Part shown: positions 1 through 11,137 of the stretch, piece by piece
Layout of the letters: every line of letters starts with the position of its first letter
Position numbering within the stretch: the first letter of the stretch is position 1
NCBI GenBank assembly: GCA_027886185.1
Contig: WOAB01000619.1
Coordinates: 9,858,001-9,922,000 of the forward strand
Source: Rheum nobile
Lineage: Eukaryota; Streptophyta; Magnoliopsida; Caryophyllales; Polygonaceae
Length of the DNA: 64,000 nt
Reading direction: 5' to 3'
Translations under genes and position numbers: made by a program
Notes under the pieces: generated by a model
What the model saw: the letters and a program-made list of their open reading frames with translations, nothing else
Databases searched by the model: none
What the model was told of the DNA's origin: nothing

Positions 1-232
1 ATTCTCCCCTTAATGACATTCTAATCTTGCACTTGAATTGGTTGCCGTTTGCTTTGGATTGAGTAGTTAATGCTTTGGGCGAGATTCTCGGGGTTGGTCG
101 GATCTCATGCATTTGAGGAGTGTCTAACGCCTTTCTTCAATCTTCTCGGCCTGCTCCTTCACTTGACACTGGCCCAATTCGTTTGCATCGGCTTCATTAG
201 AGCATGTTGGGCCCAACAATACCCATACCTTC
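1..232. other. Unassigned sequence fused to a broken copia integrase
   Basis: On the minus strand the copia integrase reading frame at 233-460 is recognisable up to the residues FIDDHSQKVWV. It then runs into sequence with no integrase-like residues and stops at about 124. The integrase core should continue with its second Asp and its Glu, and these are absent. The stretch is therefore either a deletion junction or another insertion that continues beyond the window. I see no gene in it. Confidence 0.4.
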
Positions 233-1790
233 TGAGAGTGATCATCGATGAAAGTCACAAAGTAGTGTTTCCCACCAATGGATGAAGTAGTCGTTGGTCT
301 CCAAACATCGGAGTGGACAAGCTCTAATCTTTCCTTCTTTGGGGTTCTTCCATTTGTTTGAAAGCTCATCCTCTTCTGCTTTCCAAGTATGCATCCTTCA
401 CACATGTCTACCTCTACTGACTGTAGACTCGGCATTTTCCCTTTCGAATGCATAAGTTTCATCCCTTTCTCACTCATGTGGCCAAGTCTTTGGTGCCACA
501 AATTGGAATCTCCATTCCCTACTGCAACTGCAATTGAACAGCACACCTCTGATGTCATGTAAAGAGTACCACTCTTTTTTCCATGAGAATTGCCATTGCA
601 CCCCTTGAGATCTTCCAATTATCACCATGGAAGGTGGTGCTATAGCCTTCGCTGGCCAATTGCCCAACTGATATCAAGTTTTTTCTTAGGTCGTGGATGT
701 GTCTAACATCTTTTAGCTCCCATACAAACCCATTCAATTGATCTTCACTACACCTTTACCAATGATTGAACAAGGTTGATCATCACCAAGGTACACATTT
801 CCAAGGTTTCCCGAGACATATCTCTCGAAGAATTCTTTCTTCGAAGTGGCATGAAATGATGCTCCAGAATCTAACACCCAAGACTCTTCCTTGCTCTCCA
901 AAGAACATATCAATGCATCATCTCCTTCTAAGGTTGAAGTAACATTTTCCTCTGCCTTCGCCTCTTGGTTCTTCGGTGCATTCTTGCACTGATTTTTGTA
1001 ATGCCCGGTCTTCCCACAATTCCAACACTCGATAGTCTTCGAGCTAGAGGAATTATTGGGAATCCTCGATTTTGACCTCTTGTCTCTAGATCTACCTTGA
1101 TTGTTCGACCTTTCACGTCCATTCCCTTTGGTTGAATTTCTTCCTCTTGACTCCGTATGTAACACTGAAGAGGTTGATGATTCAGCTGACCCTCTTCGTC
1201 GGATCTCTTCACTGAGAACCAGATCACGAACATCATTAAATTTTAACTTATTGCTTCCTGACGAGCTACTCACAGCCGTGACGGTAGCATTCCAACTGTT
1301 TGGAAGAGATGACAAAAGTATCAATGCTCGTACTTCTTCATCAAATTCAATTCCAATAGAACTCAATTGGGTTTGTGACTGTATTGAGTGCATTCAGATG
1401 TTAAGCTACCGATGCGCCTTCCGTCATCCGCAAATTGAATAACCACCCCCGCCTCATCAAATGAACTTTGTTTGAGGTTGATGGCTTCTCATACATATTG
1501 GAGAGAGCCACCATAAGACCCGCTGTGGTCTTTTCTTTTGCTATGTTAAAGGCAACATTGCGAGATAACGTTAATCCAATAACTCAAAGCGCTTGTCTAT
1601 CAAGAAGATTCCAATCTTCATCTTTCATAGCCTCTGGCTTCTTTCCTGAGAGAGGCTGATAAAGATTTTTCTGGTATAGGTAATCTTCTATCTGCATCTT
1701 CCAAAATCCGAAATCTACACCATCGAATTTTTTGAGTTTCACCTTTCCTTCATCTGCAGCCATTGCTCCCACTCAAATCTGACTTCCTTT
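124..1790 (-). pseudogene. Ty1/copia gag-protease-integrase remnant
   Basis: This is the start of a Ty1/copia polyprotein read right to left. The gag N-terminus lies at 1772-1584 (KLKKFDGVDFGFWKMQIEDY). A frame change near 1585 is followed by gag C-terminal sequence at 1393-1000 with a zinc knuckle, CWNCGKTGHYKNQC (CX2CX4HX4C). Next come the aspartic protease (WVLDSGASFHAT, near 880) and the GAG-pre-integrase domain (WHQRLGHMSEKGMKLM, near 490). The start of the integrase core (ELVHSDVW and FIDDHSQKVWV, 240-330) is last. Reverse transcriptase and RNase H are not in the window. At least three frame changes (near 1585, 737 and 600) break the ORF, so it cannot make the polyprotein. The LTR and primer site at 1809-2236 confirm orientation. 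The family call is firm; the subfamily was not determined. Confidence 0.9.
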
Positions 1791-1808
1791 GGATCGTTTA
1801 GAACCAAA

Positions 1809-1821
1809 TGCTCTGATACCA
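1809..1821 (-). other. Primer-binding site (initiator Met tRNA)
   Basis: On the minus strand this reads TGGTATCAGAGC, the common plant retrotransposon primer site complementary to the 3' end of initiator methionine tRNA. It sits 2-3 nt inside the LTR edge at 1824, as expected for the 5' LTR of a minus-strand element. Confidence 0.85.
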
Positions 1822-1823
1822 AT

Positions 1824-2236
1824 TGTTGGGAAAAATACACAATTTTTCCTTTATCAGATTAAGAATGAGAAATAATTTATCTCTAAAACTGCTGCTAAAC
1901 TTTTACTAGAAAGATAGAAATATACAAATGCTTACAAAATATATAACTCACAACCCACACCCCAATTACACCTAGGAATAATACGCACAAAATTCCTTCA
2001 AAAAGCTTCTCTGTTTAATCTTAAACTAAGCTCTTTTTTCTCTCTGTGTTTTTGGGATTGGATACAAACAAATGAAAAACTCAAATGTATATATATATTA
2101 GCAAAACACATAAAATAACTTGTGGCGTTAAGAAACTGCTTGATATCAATCTCTCATTTATTTCTCTTGCAATGAGGAATGATATTCTTCTTCTTTTCAT
2201 TTATAATCAAAAATAGCTTTATGGCTATTTCTAACA
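1824..2236 (-). repeat. 5' LTR of the copia element
   Basis: It begins TGTTGGGAAA and ends TTTCTAACA, so it has the canonical TG...CA ends and a short imperfect inverted repeat. It is 413 bp, a normal copia LTR length. It abuts the primer site. The partner LTR lies outside the window, so the target duplication cannot be checked. An AT-rich promoter-like stretch is present near 2085-2100. Confidence 0.85.
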
Positions 2237-2526
2237 AGATCATGTTGTATGTTTTTTTTTTGGTAGAAAGATCATGATGTATGTTGTAGATCATCATTCA
2301 TCAACAAGGAAATATGGATTGTATTTGGAAAAATAAAACACAATCAAACAAAAACATGGTACTATAGAGAACAAAAGACTCATACAAACAGAAAAACAAA
2401 CAAACAAACAAACAAACAAACAAAAGCAGTTGAAATATCAACTTGACATTAATATACAAGGATCAACAAATAAAAGACAACGGATTTGAACAACTTACAG
2501 TCATAGAAATAGGACCTTTGTACATT
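2237..2526. other. AT-rich spacer with (CAAA)n microsatellite
   Basis: No gene is visible. A simple repeat of CAAA/AAAC units covers about 2396-2423. The phrase AGATCATG(T/A)TGTATGTT occurs twice, next to the LTR edge and about 35 bp later. Confidence 0.6.
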
Positions 2527-3393
2527 TACACTCTGTGTAAGAATTAAATTCTTACACTTTTTGACACGTGTAAAACTTAATCACTTTTTACTTAAAAAGT
2601 TGAATACAATGGGTCCCGCAAATATTACATTTACCTTTACACCCCTCCTTTTAACCTCCTTTAACTTCCAACTGACTGTTAATGGGATTTCTGACTTCTT
2701 ATCGGCGGCGATGGCGTTGATTGTCCTCTCCCCATCCCTCTGGTCTTTCCCGCTCGCCGTGGTCGTTCGATCCTCCTCTCGATCACTGCATCCTACTATT
2801 TCCTAGATTTTCCCTCTCTTTCCTCCTCCTGATTCCCAAATTTTCCCTCTCTTTCCTCCTACTATTTCCCATATTCGCCGCCATTCGTCCCTCCTTTATC
2901 TGTGTATCATTTGAGTACGTGTTGGCTGCCAATATCTTGCCAGTGAGAAGCTCGGAGTTGTCGTCGGTGACCGATATGGGACTCGGAAGGAGAGAGATGA
3001 AAAGAAAGGGGGGAAATGAGGATCGATTTTGCCATGGGAGAACAGAGACCAAAGAAAGAAGAAAAGAAATGAGATGGAGAGGGATAAATTGGAATTAAAT
3101 TTTCTTATAATTTTTATAATTCTTGTTTTTGATGAAAGTAAAATGAAAATCTGGACGAGCTTGGCAATGGAATGGAGAATTTTAATTGACTGGTATAACT
3201 ATGGAAAAGAGAAGAAGAGGATAGTATAGTAATTAATATATTGTATTTCAAATATATCAAATAAAATTTAAATAAACTCTCCAATCTACTTTTTATGGTT
3301 TCAAGAAATAATTAATAAAATATTAAATAGTTGACACATGTAAAAATTTTGTGGAAGTGTAAACTTGGAATCTTCTACCCTTGTTGTAAACCT
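2527..3393. repeat. Candidate non-autonomous DNA transposon (weak)
   Basis: The ends share an imperfect inverted arrangement. The left reads TTTACACTCTGTGTAAGAA. The right, reverse complemented, reads TTTACAACAAGGGTAGAAG. Both are followed by TTACACTT and then a GACACGTG/GACATGTG-like motif. Identity is only about two thirds over 36 bp and I found no clean target duplication. The interior has Pro/Ser/Leu-rich open frames produced by CT-rich repeats (2800-2880), which I do not believe are genes. Confidence 0.3.
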
Positions 3394-3459
3394 ACATTTG
3401 TCCATAAAAATACCAGCAGTTTGCATATAGGACTCTGAGATCAGACAGCAAAAAAAAGG

Positions 3460-4080
3460 CATAACCTATTTGCACCGGGCCACAGTGCCTCTGACACGCG
3501 CCGGCTGGCATGCGACAGCGGCTGCCGCGCGACGGTGGGTGCCGGCGGTGGCCGGTGGTGGGGTGCCGGCGGTGAATGTCGGAGGTGGCCGACGGTGGAT
3601 CGATCGAGTCGTATAAATTTTCGGGTTGAGTTCGGTTCGGGTTTAGGTCGAGTCGGATTTTTCTTTGATATTTAAAAAATATTGAATTTTAAAATTATAT
3701 CAAGTCTTAAAAAATATCGAGTTAGGTTCGGGTCGAGTCGGGTTCTTAAAATTCACCGAAAACTTGTGATTGAAATCCATCGAAAGTAATTCATTCACGG
3801 ACGCAACAATAATTCTGATTGAAATCCATCGAATACCCGCATATACCCTAAACCCATCACCGACGTCTATTAACAGCGAGATCGTTCATCACCGGCGAGA
3901 TCAAACTCCCGGTACCACCACCGCGCGACGGCGCCAGATCAAACTCCCTCCACGCGGCGCCCAGAACACCCATCGCCGGACCCACCGCCGGCCAGCACCT
4001 ACCGCCGGACCCACTGCCGGCCGGCAATCACTGTCGCGCGGCAGTGAGTGCCGTGTCAGGGTGGAAGTATCCATGCCGAA
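3460..4080. repeat. GC-rich imperfect inverted repeat
   Basis: A GC-rich block at 3470-3600 (CCGGCGGTGG-type words, TGCCGCGCGAC) reappears in inverted orientation at about 3930-4060. Between them is AT-rich DNA with repeated GGTTCGGGTCGAGTCGG-like words. The phrase GATTGAAATCCATCGAA occurs twice (3770 and 3819). An open frame at 3770-4270 is rich in Arg/Pro/Thr from the GC-rich repeats and shows no domain. I treat this as a repeat, not a gene. Confidence 0.35.
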
Positions 4081-4628
4081 AAAAAAGGCCTTGAGCAACA
4101 ACCAATTGCCAAGAAAACAGAGACACAAAATTCAAACAAGAATTCTCCAGCGAATGAAACTGCTGGTAATGATGCGAGACATATATACATATCAAAGGTT
4201 GACCATTCTTTCTCAATTATCTGCGCGCTCTGCTGTTTCCAGTCTCTTTCCTCCAACCTTGACCTTTTAACAATTCAGTCCAGTTCAGCGTGCTTGGAAA
4301 TGGCACAACAAAGTGCTGTTTAGATATTTAAATAGTACTCATTAATTGCAAGTTTTGAATAAATCAGAATGTTTCTCAAGACGTGTGAGTTTGGGTCTTG
4401 CTTAACTTGGCCACTTTAATGATAAGGATTTGTTTACATTTGTAATATTCGCTCCGATAGGAAATATAAGTCATAGGAGATTTTTTTTTTATCTAAACTA
4501 TGTAATTGATTAACTTTGAATCTATTATTCTATATTAAACCTCACTCTTAGCCACCGGAGCCTTTTTTAGGTTCAAGTTTTTGAAGTTTGATTTTTGAAT
4601 ATTTTAACTTATTATCTATCTATTTATA
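4081..4628. other. Intergenic, nothing recognised
   Basis: AT-rich DNA. The open frames are short and overlap on both strands without domain features. Confidence 0.5.
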
Positions 4629-4722
4629 GGAAAAGGTTAATGTGAGAATGGGCGCTTAGGTGATAATGTCGGATGTGCATGGATTTATGACTATATGTAC
4701 ATGACTTTGGTAGGTGGAAACT

Positions 4723-5690
4723 CATGCACATATAGACAAAAATACATGCACATCTTGAGGTGTGCATGAATTTTTTGTCTGTATGTGCATAAAGTTGTAC
4801 TATATGGTGACCAGGGGCGGATCTACGGCGGGGGGTGCTAGGGGGGGCGGCAGCCCCCGCTCCCTCGGTAAATTCCTTATATTATGTCGAATTTTTGGTT
4901 AAGCCCCCTTTTGAATTTTCATTATGTATGCATAAAATGATAAGTAAATTACAAGAAAAATGCATTCTCTAGTGATATTTATCTTGGAACTTGTGTGAAA
5001 AATTATAAAGGTCATGAGTTCAATTCTTCAATCATTTTCTCAACCCTTCTTTTTTCTCCTTTTTTAAAAAATTTGAGTCATAATTGCTTTTTCAAAATCT
5101 TTGTGTTTATTAAGCATGTTTATTTCTCTTTTGTTTTTTATTTTTCCTTCCATGTTTTTAATTTTTTATTAACATATAAGTTGAAAATCTTACACTATTT
5201 AAATAATTTTTCAAAACGCTAAAAAATAGAGTATATATTGCATGAATTAATCAAATTTCAAAAGGTGAATCTCATATTTTTTGTAATTTTAAAATATTAA
5301 TATAAATGTCAATTTATGAAGTGAAAAATATATGAAACTCGCCCCCTTTCGATTAAGTTCTAGATCCGCCACTGATGGTGACTATGTGTAATTGAAAACT
5401 CATGCACATACACACAAAAAATCATGTATATCACAATATGTGTATGGATTTTTGCTTGTATGTGCATATATTTCTTACTATGTGTGTGAATATGTGTAAG
5501 TTAAAACTCATGCACATACATGCAAAATTCCATGAACACCTCAAGATGTGTATGGATTTTTGCCTGTATGTGCATATATTTTTTACTATATATGTGACTA
5601 TGTGTAAGTGAAAACTCATGCACATACAGACAAAATTTCATGCACATCTTGTGTTGTGCATGAATTTTTGCCTATATGTGTGTATTCTCA
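4723..5690. repeat. Four ~108-bp tandem units, each an imperfect hairpin
   Basis: Units start with CATGCACATA at 4723, 5401, 5509 and 5617. The spacing is 108 bp once the 565-bp MITE and its duplication are removed from the first interval (which is about 105). Within each unit CATGCACATA-CAGACAAAA is followed about 40 bp later by its rough complement (TTTTTGCCTGTATGTGCAT), so each unit can fold into a stem of about 30 bp. Open frames across this block are by-products of the repeat. Confidence 0.8.
4810..5374. mobile_element. hAT-type MITE
   Basis: The ends are CAGGGGCGGATCTA and TAGATCCGCCACTG (inverted, one mismatch). It is flanked by a perfect 8-bp duplication, ATGGTGAC, at 4802-4809 and 5375-5382. 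The length is 565 bp with no transposase, so it is non-autonomous. It inserted into the tandem repeats of the surrounding MULE and is therefore younger than it. Confidence 0.88.
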
Positions 5691-5739
5691 CGTTGTCACC
5701 TAAGCGCCCTTTCTCACCGGATCCGTATCCCCATATATA

Positions 5740-6775
5740 TCAATTAAACTTATCTATTTTCAACAGACTGTTTTCTGGACTCACAAATCCCAAATGTCAT
5801 TTTGTAGTTAATCATCTTTAATAATTGTTTTTGTTTTTTAAATTAATAAAATTCAAAATCTAAAATTCTATCAAATACACGAATAATTCAATTTTAAAGA
5901 TATCACATAAGAAAGTGAAACAACTTTAATATTTTTTGAAACTAAGCCCAATTTATGGAATAATATAAACAAAATAATAATTCGTTAAGTTTTTTATGCA
6001 AACAACGCGTATAAAAGTTAAAAAGATATTTATAATAGCATTCTATATTTGTAGTCATAAAATAGAATCTAAATTGAGGTGATTAGGAAAATAATTATAC
6101 AGTAAAATCATATCAAATTTATTTGTATTTGCTTACAATATACTTCATCTATGTATTTTAAAAGTTATTTTGAAAATAAAACTTATACTCTTATAGATTA
6201 TTTCATATCTCCTTTCGGATTTTATGTCATTAGCGTTTAAAAATAAAAAATATTAAAATTTTGTAATTTGAACATTTCTCTCAATTTCTTCTATACACTT
6301 TCAATTCAGAATTTACAGTCCATTATTTTTTTATATCTATTTATAAACTTTTATCATATCTCATTTTAGAGCTTCTAATTTATCTATACATAAATGTACT
6401 AAAGAAGAGGCTTATCGCCGACCTGTTGGCCTCACATTGATTTCACCTACATGTTGGACTCTAGTACTGTCACATCATCCAACCTGTAAAAAAAATTACA
6501 TCAATAGGTAGCACCTTAATCTTTTACTATATCGTAACGGATCATATATATCTTATATTTCATATTTTTATGCAAATAAAAAAAAAGTGTATATTGAGGC
6601 AATCATTTTACATATATTTAATATATCAATATTTGTTAGCAATAATCTTAATTAGCAATAACTGATAGAGTTCTTTGGGATCAAATTTAGAGTTTACATA
6701 TCTTTGTTAAAAAAATCTTAATTTTTAATATAATTTATAGTTTTATCAAATATCTCAATTTATTTTCAAATCTAC
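5740..6775. other. AT-rich intergenic DNA
   Basis: No coding frame, repeat or RNA gene is recognised in this kilobase. Confidence 0.5.
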
Positions 6776-9641
6776 TGTAACACCCCCGACTTATGTCGGC
6801 AGTGCCACATGCTAGTGACCACATGTAACACCCCCAAATTACCTTAGGAATATTACCGCCAGTGACCTTAGATCACATATCCAAAATCACCCAAAGCTTT
6901 ACAGTATTGATCGCAAATACAAAATAATACGAATAAATATATAATAAATCCAAAATTGTCTCACAAACGATGTTGCTAAAGATGGCAACTCAATAGTGTA
7001 TCAAAGTATCAGCGGAAAACTTATGAAATAACAAACTCCAAAACATGATCTCAACCGTGTTCAAAAAAATGTCAAAATACCAAAAGAAAACACAACTGCC
7101 TTCAACGTCGTCTTCCCACGTCTTCAACTTCGGAAGCTATACCTGATGTGCCGTATAGGACGGATGACACTAGCCAACCATGCAAGGAAAGAGAAAAGTT
7201 GGTTAGTCTAATGAAAGACTAAATAAGGGTTCAAACAGAATGGTTCTTATGATTGTATCCAGTTACTATCGTTGTCTCTCGGATTATAGTCGATAGACGA
7301 TACATAACTTGGATACTCTCACTGAAACAATATAAAGAGATATGCGCCAAGAGAAGACTCCAAAGGAATTGAATCTTATAGGAATATGTATGTTTGTTTG
7401 GGAACAATTTATTTATCACACAAAGTTTGGAAAACGACTACTTGAATATTTGAGTCCTCAACCAACCTCATCGCATAATGTGAATCTAGATTGGAATAAA
7501 TTGCAAGAGTGAACCGCCACTTGCCTTGGATTACGAAGAGCTTGAACGACGTAATGAAGATGATTACTTTTGAAAAGCAAATTGGTTCCGTGCTTTATTT
7601 CCGTTCCATTAGCGATTCCGAGATGTACCCAAGTCACACAACATAAATAAATTATGATTAGATAATTAATTCAATAATGACATTTGAAGGATACAAGTCT
7701 CAATTTTTAATTGAATTTATTTAACTCTGAATAAATCAATTTCAAGGCTTTTCAACCTAACGATTATCTATACGATACTAATAATCAATTAGTCGTATAT
7801 TCTAAATAATCATATTATAAATAAATAAATTACTCAATTTATTTTTCATCTCAAATGACCCAATACATTACCCAATTGTAGTGTAATTCCTTAACAATTT
7901 ACAATTTAAGATAACATCATAAGATATAATCAATCAATTTCAAGGCTTAGCCATTACCGAATTCGTTCGGTTTGTTCTTGTCAACACCCTCTCGTTGTTT
8001 GTTTCTTATCTCTCTTATTCAAACTCTAAATGATGCATGGTTTGTGACTCTGGAAACTAGACTTCAAGACGAAGATTTTGATACCTAACTTGTAACTAGA
8101 GGGGTCCAATTGAGAGAGAAATCGATTCTACAAGTGCACAAACATTTTTGTGGACTACCAAAAACTGAAGGCTTGAAATTGGGTAAATTCCTTCAATAAG
8201 TGAGGGGTATTTTTTAGGGTTTTTGAAGCCCTTAAAGATAGCTTTCCAACCCCACAAATTTTGTCCAAATCTGATCTCCCTTAAAACACTGATGCCCATC
8301 AAGTCACAATTGATTTGGAATGCAAATTAACAAAATTCAGAAAGATGTAATTAGACTGACAATTGATTAACTAAAATGTGTGGGAGTGAAGAGATCGAGA
8401 TGGACATGAACCCCTTCGATGCCGGCGGTGCGGAGGGTGGACATAGTCAGGTCAAGGCAGACGACGCAACCTGAGTTGCCTTCCTTGTTGATCTGCTTAG
8501 CGATGACGTTGAGGAGGATGCCACGGTCGCAACCGATTCGAAGGCGGTGAGGACAACATACCAATCAGAGACGACACCGAGCTTTGCTGCGACATCTCCC
8601 AGCGGAGGGGCCCAAAGGAGTAAAAGAGGCAGACGACGGAGAGAGCCAAGGAAGTCAACGGTGAAATGGGATGAGCCGGAGAAGAGGAAGAGGGAGTCGA
8701 GGTAGGAGGAGATCTAGGAGAAGTAGAGCAAGAAGATGAGGGAGAGGAGAGAGAAGGCGAGGGATTTACAGATTTAGTTTCTTTTTGGTTTTTTTAAACG
8801 GAATTGTTAACTTTTTTAGCACATGGACATTTGGCTAAATAAAAACAAAACTGAAGGGTATCACGCAAAATAGGTAAATTTTTGGGATACCTTGTGAATT
8901 TTGTCTTACCTCAGGGGATCAGGCGAAAAAATCGTTTTAGATTTTACCGGACTTTTGGAGTTATCGGACTGTTTAACTAAGAAGATAAAATTTTATCAAT
9001 CTAAGTGGTTATAAATCCCGATTTGGATATAATTTGGTTTAGGATAAGTATATCTTCAAAGTCCATGGGCCAATTGAAGAAAACGGGACGATAAACCGGA
9101 CCAAACCCCATTAAAATGGAGCTTGGAGCTCACAACTCTCTTAGGGAAGAAGGCAGCCACGACCAACCCCTATTTTGGCCAAAATTGCACATTTTTTCCC
9201 AACTTTTCAAGTTATGGCAAAAATGCCCTTATTTCACTTTTCAAAAAATATAAAATTTGCCCAAAGTGTATATATACATTCTAAACCAAATTTATGAAGA
9301 GTGAAATTTTATTTTGAATTAATTCTTACCATTTGAATTAATTCAACCCTAAGTTGCATATCTTTATAACTTAACCTTATTTAAATCTCAATTAACATAT
9401 TTTTAATCTTAATTTAAATATTCTAGGTTAAAATTGATATGACTAACAAGATTATCATTAACAATTTAACATAGGGTTAAGAAAAAATTTAAGTGCACCA
9501 TTACTTAAAAAGTAACATACTTTTATGGAATAAAAATATATGTTTCACTTTATTCACTTGGAATAATAAAACAAAAATGCATCCCCTTTATTAAAAGTAA
9601 AATTACGTTTATGCCCTTAACTAAAAATGAGTGTTATTACA
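6776..9641. repeat. Diverged gypsy-type LTR (TGTAACACCC... TTATTACA)
   Basis: It begins TGTAACACCCCCGACTT, a start typical of plant Ty3/gypsy (Tekay/Del and related) LTRs, and a candidate end is TGTTATTACA at 9641. The motif TGTAACACCCCC recurs at 6832. The interior shows LTR-like wording such as GATGTGCCGTATAGGA (7147) that also occurs in the diverged copy at 9998. The left neighbour (TCTAC) and right neighbour (CCTCA) do not form a target duplication, so the right limit is uncertain. Confidence 0.45.
8367..8640 (-). pseudogene. Gene fragment resembling a SAM-dependent methyltransferase motif
   Basis: The minus strand encodes GCDRGILLNVIAKQ, then GCVVCLDLTMSTLRTAGIEGV. From memory this resembles motif I of class I SAM methyltransferases (GxGxG loop, then an acidic strand end). 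The loop Gly is replaced (GCD rather than GCG). The flanking part in another frame reads GVVSDWYVVLTAFE. The block is clearly more GC-rich than its surroundings, has no start and ends soon after the motif. I infer a captured exon fragment inside the LTR-like sequence. I am unsure of the exact parent gene. Confidence 0.4.
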
Positions 9642-10799
9642 CCTCATACTTTAAAGTCCAAAGCCACCCTAGGGTTTAATCGGAACAATTATTCTTAAAT
9701 AAATACATAAATATTAAATAATAAAAGAGTAACATAAGACTTTTGAAATAAAATACTTAACCTTTATTAAAATCTTTCCTCGTAAATTGAGAAGATAAAT
9801 TTTACAACTCGAAATTACAATACAACGGAAGACTTTTTATAAACCCTAACACATGACTAACTAAGTCTTACATTTATTTAAGAAGATTAAATCAATACCA
9901 GACAACTTAAAAATAATATTATTTTAAATCACAATTTTCAACTGCAAGCTTTCGCCTTCGATTTGTTACTTCAAGGTTGTTTGTGACCAACCACTGATGT
10001 GCCATATAGGACGTATGACACAAGCCAACATAATGAAAGAATGTGCAACGGTGAAAAACAGAATGGTTCTTGTAGTCCTATACAGTCATTATCATTGTTT
10101 CTCGAATAAAACTCGATAAACGATATATCACTATTATACTCCTACTAAAACAAAATAAAATGCATGTTTGAAGAGAAGACTCCAACGAATTGAGTCTTAA
10201 GAGAATTTAATGAATTTGTTTGGTATAATATCCATAGAATTTAAAGTAATTTATAATTGACTTTTTGGGAATATATATTCGTATGAACTAAGAACATTGA
10301 AAAATGTAAGATTTATTTTTGAAAAATATAATTAGCGTTTTCAAACCTATATATTTTCATTTGAGAAGAGAGGGTATAAAATTCTAGATGAAATTATGAT
10401 TTCTAGAGTATGCCCCATACTTTACGGGCTTATAATTTTGGACACGACATAATTATTCCTTGAAGAGCATTTCTGGGAAGCTGATCTCATTAATTCTTGG
10501 TAGTACGAAATGTGATTCTGTGACATTAGAACTAAGTTTTCTTGATTATAAATGTAGGGAGACATTACAAATTTGTAAGCTTTAGAAAGTTTGGGTGCAA
10601 AGTAAAATTATAGAAATGCTAGTAGTAGTGTATGGAAGAAATAAAATATTGTGGGTCGTGTGATATCATAAAATAAGGGAATGTTAATTTATATTATTTT
10701 CTTGGAGGACAAGACTATTATTTGAAAAATAAGGCATATGTTATAAAAAATTAAAACTAATGATTTCATGAATTAAAAGTAATCAGCTATATAATCTTA
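9642..10799. repeat. Second diverged copy of the LTR-like sequence
   Basis: Positions 9990-10250 align by eye with 7130-7420 in the same order (GATGTGCCATATAGGA, GAATGGTTCTTGTAG, CATTGTTTCTCG, GAGAAGACTCCAA), at roughly 70 percent identity. It is the same LTR family but not a close pair, and it has no clear ends. No gene is seen. Confidence 0.45.
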
Positions 10800-11137
10800 C
10801 TCCTCGTTTGGTTAATGTGGGAACTTAATTCCCAAGAAGTTGTAGTTGAGAATTAATTTTCTGGGAATTAAAGTTTATGGGAAGTAGAGAATTGTGTTTG
10901 GTTCAAAATTATGTGATTTTGTATAAATGAATGAATTAATAAATTTTCCATTTAAAAACGTATAAAGTAGATCTTACCTATCCTATCAAGATAAATGTAA
11001 TTCCTATGATTTGAAGGAAGTGCAAATTCCTCGAAAGTAAGTTCTTGTATGTATTTTATGAACCAAACACATGAATTAAATCCACTCCCTGAAAAAATTG
11101 TACTTCTTGGAAAATAAATCCCAAACCAAACAAGGGC
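10800..11137. mobile_element. PIF/Harbinger (Tourist-like) MITE
   Basis: The left end CTCCTCGTTTGGTTAATG and the reverse complement of the right end GCCCTTGTTTGGTTTGGG form an imperfect terminal inverted repeat that extends through GGAA...CCAAGAAGT. TTA flanks both sides (10797-10799 and 11138-11140), the usual PIF/Harbinger duplication. It is 338 bp and non-coding. Confidence 0.75.

Larger units (their letters stand above)
4629..5730. mobile_element. Non-autonomous MULE with internal hairpin repeats
   Basis: The left end (4629 onward) and the reverse complement of the right end (5730 leftward) share GTGAGAATGGGCGCTTAGG / GTGAGAAAGGGCGCTTAGG, followed by TGATAATGT / TGACAACGT. Flanking 9-mers at 4620-4628 (CTATTTATA) and 5731-5739 (CCATATATA) match at 7 of 9, consistent with a Mutator-type 9-bp duplication. 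No transposase is encoded. The inside is a four-unit tandem repeat (4723-5690) later split by a hAT MITE. The MULE assignment is inferred from TIR structure and duplication length. Confidence 0.65.

Noticed and set aside
2561..3229. Overlapping frames at 2561, 2721 and 3029
   Set aside because: Low-complexity CT repeats with no conserved residues. Better explained as non-autonomous repeat DNA.
3770..4270. Arg/Pro/Thr-rich 166-codon frame
   Set aside because: Composition follows GC-rich inverted repeats and overlapping frames are open on the other strand. No domain.
5402..5821. Met/Cys/His-rich open frames in both directions
   Set aside because: They follow the 108-bp repeat exactly and change with it.
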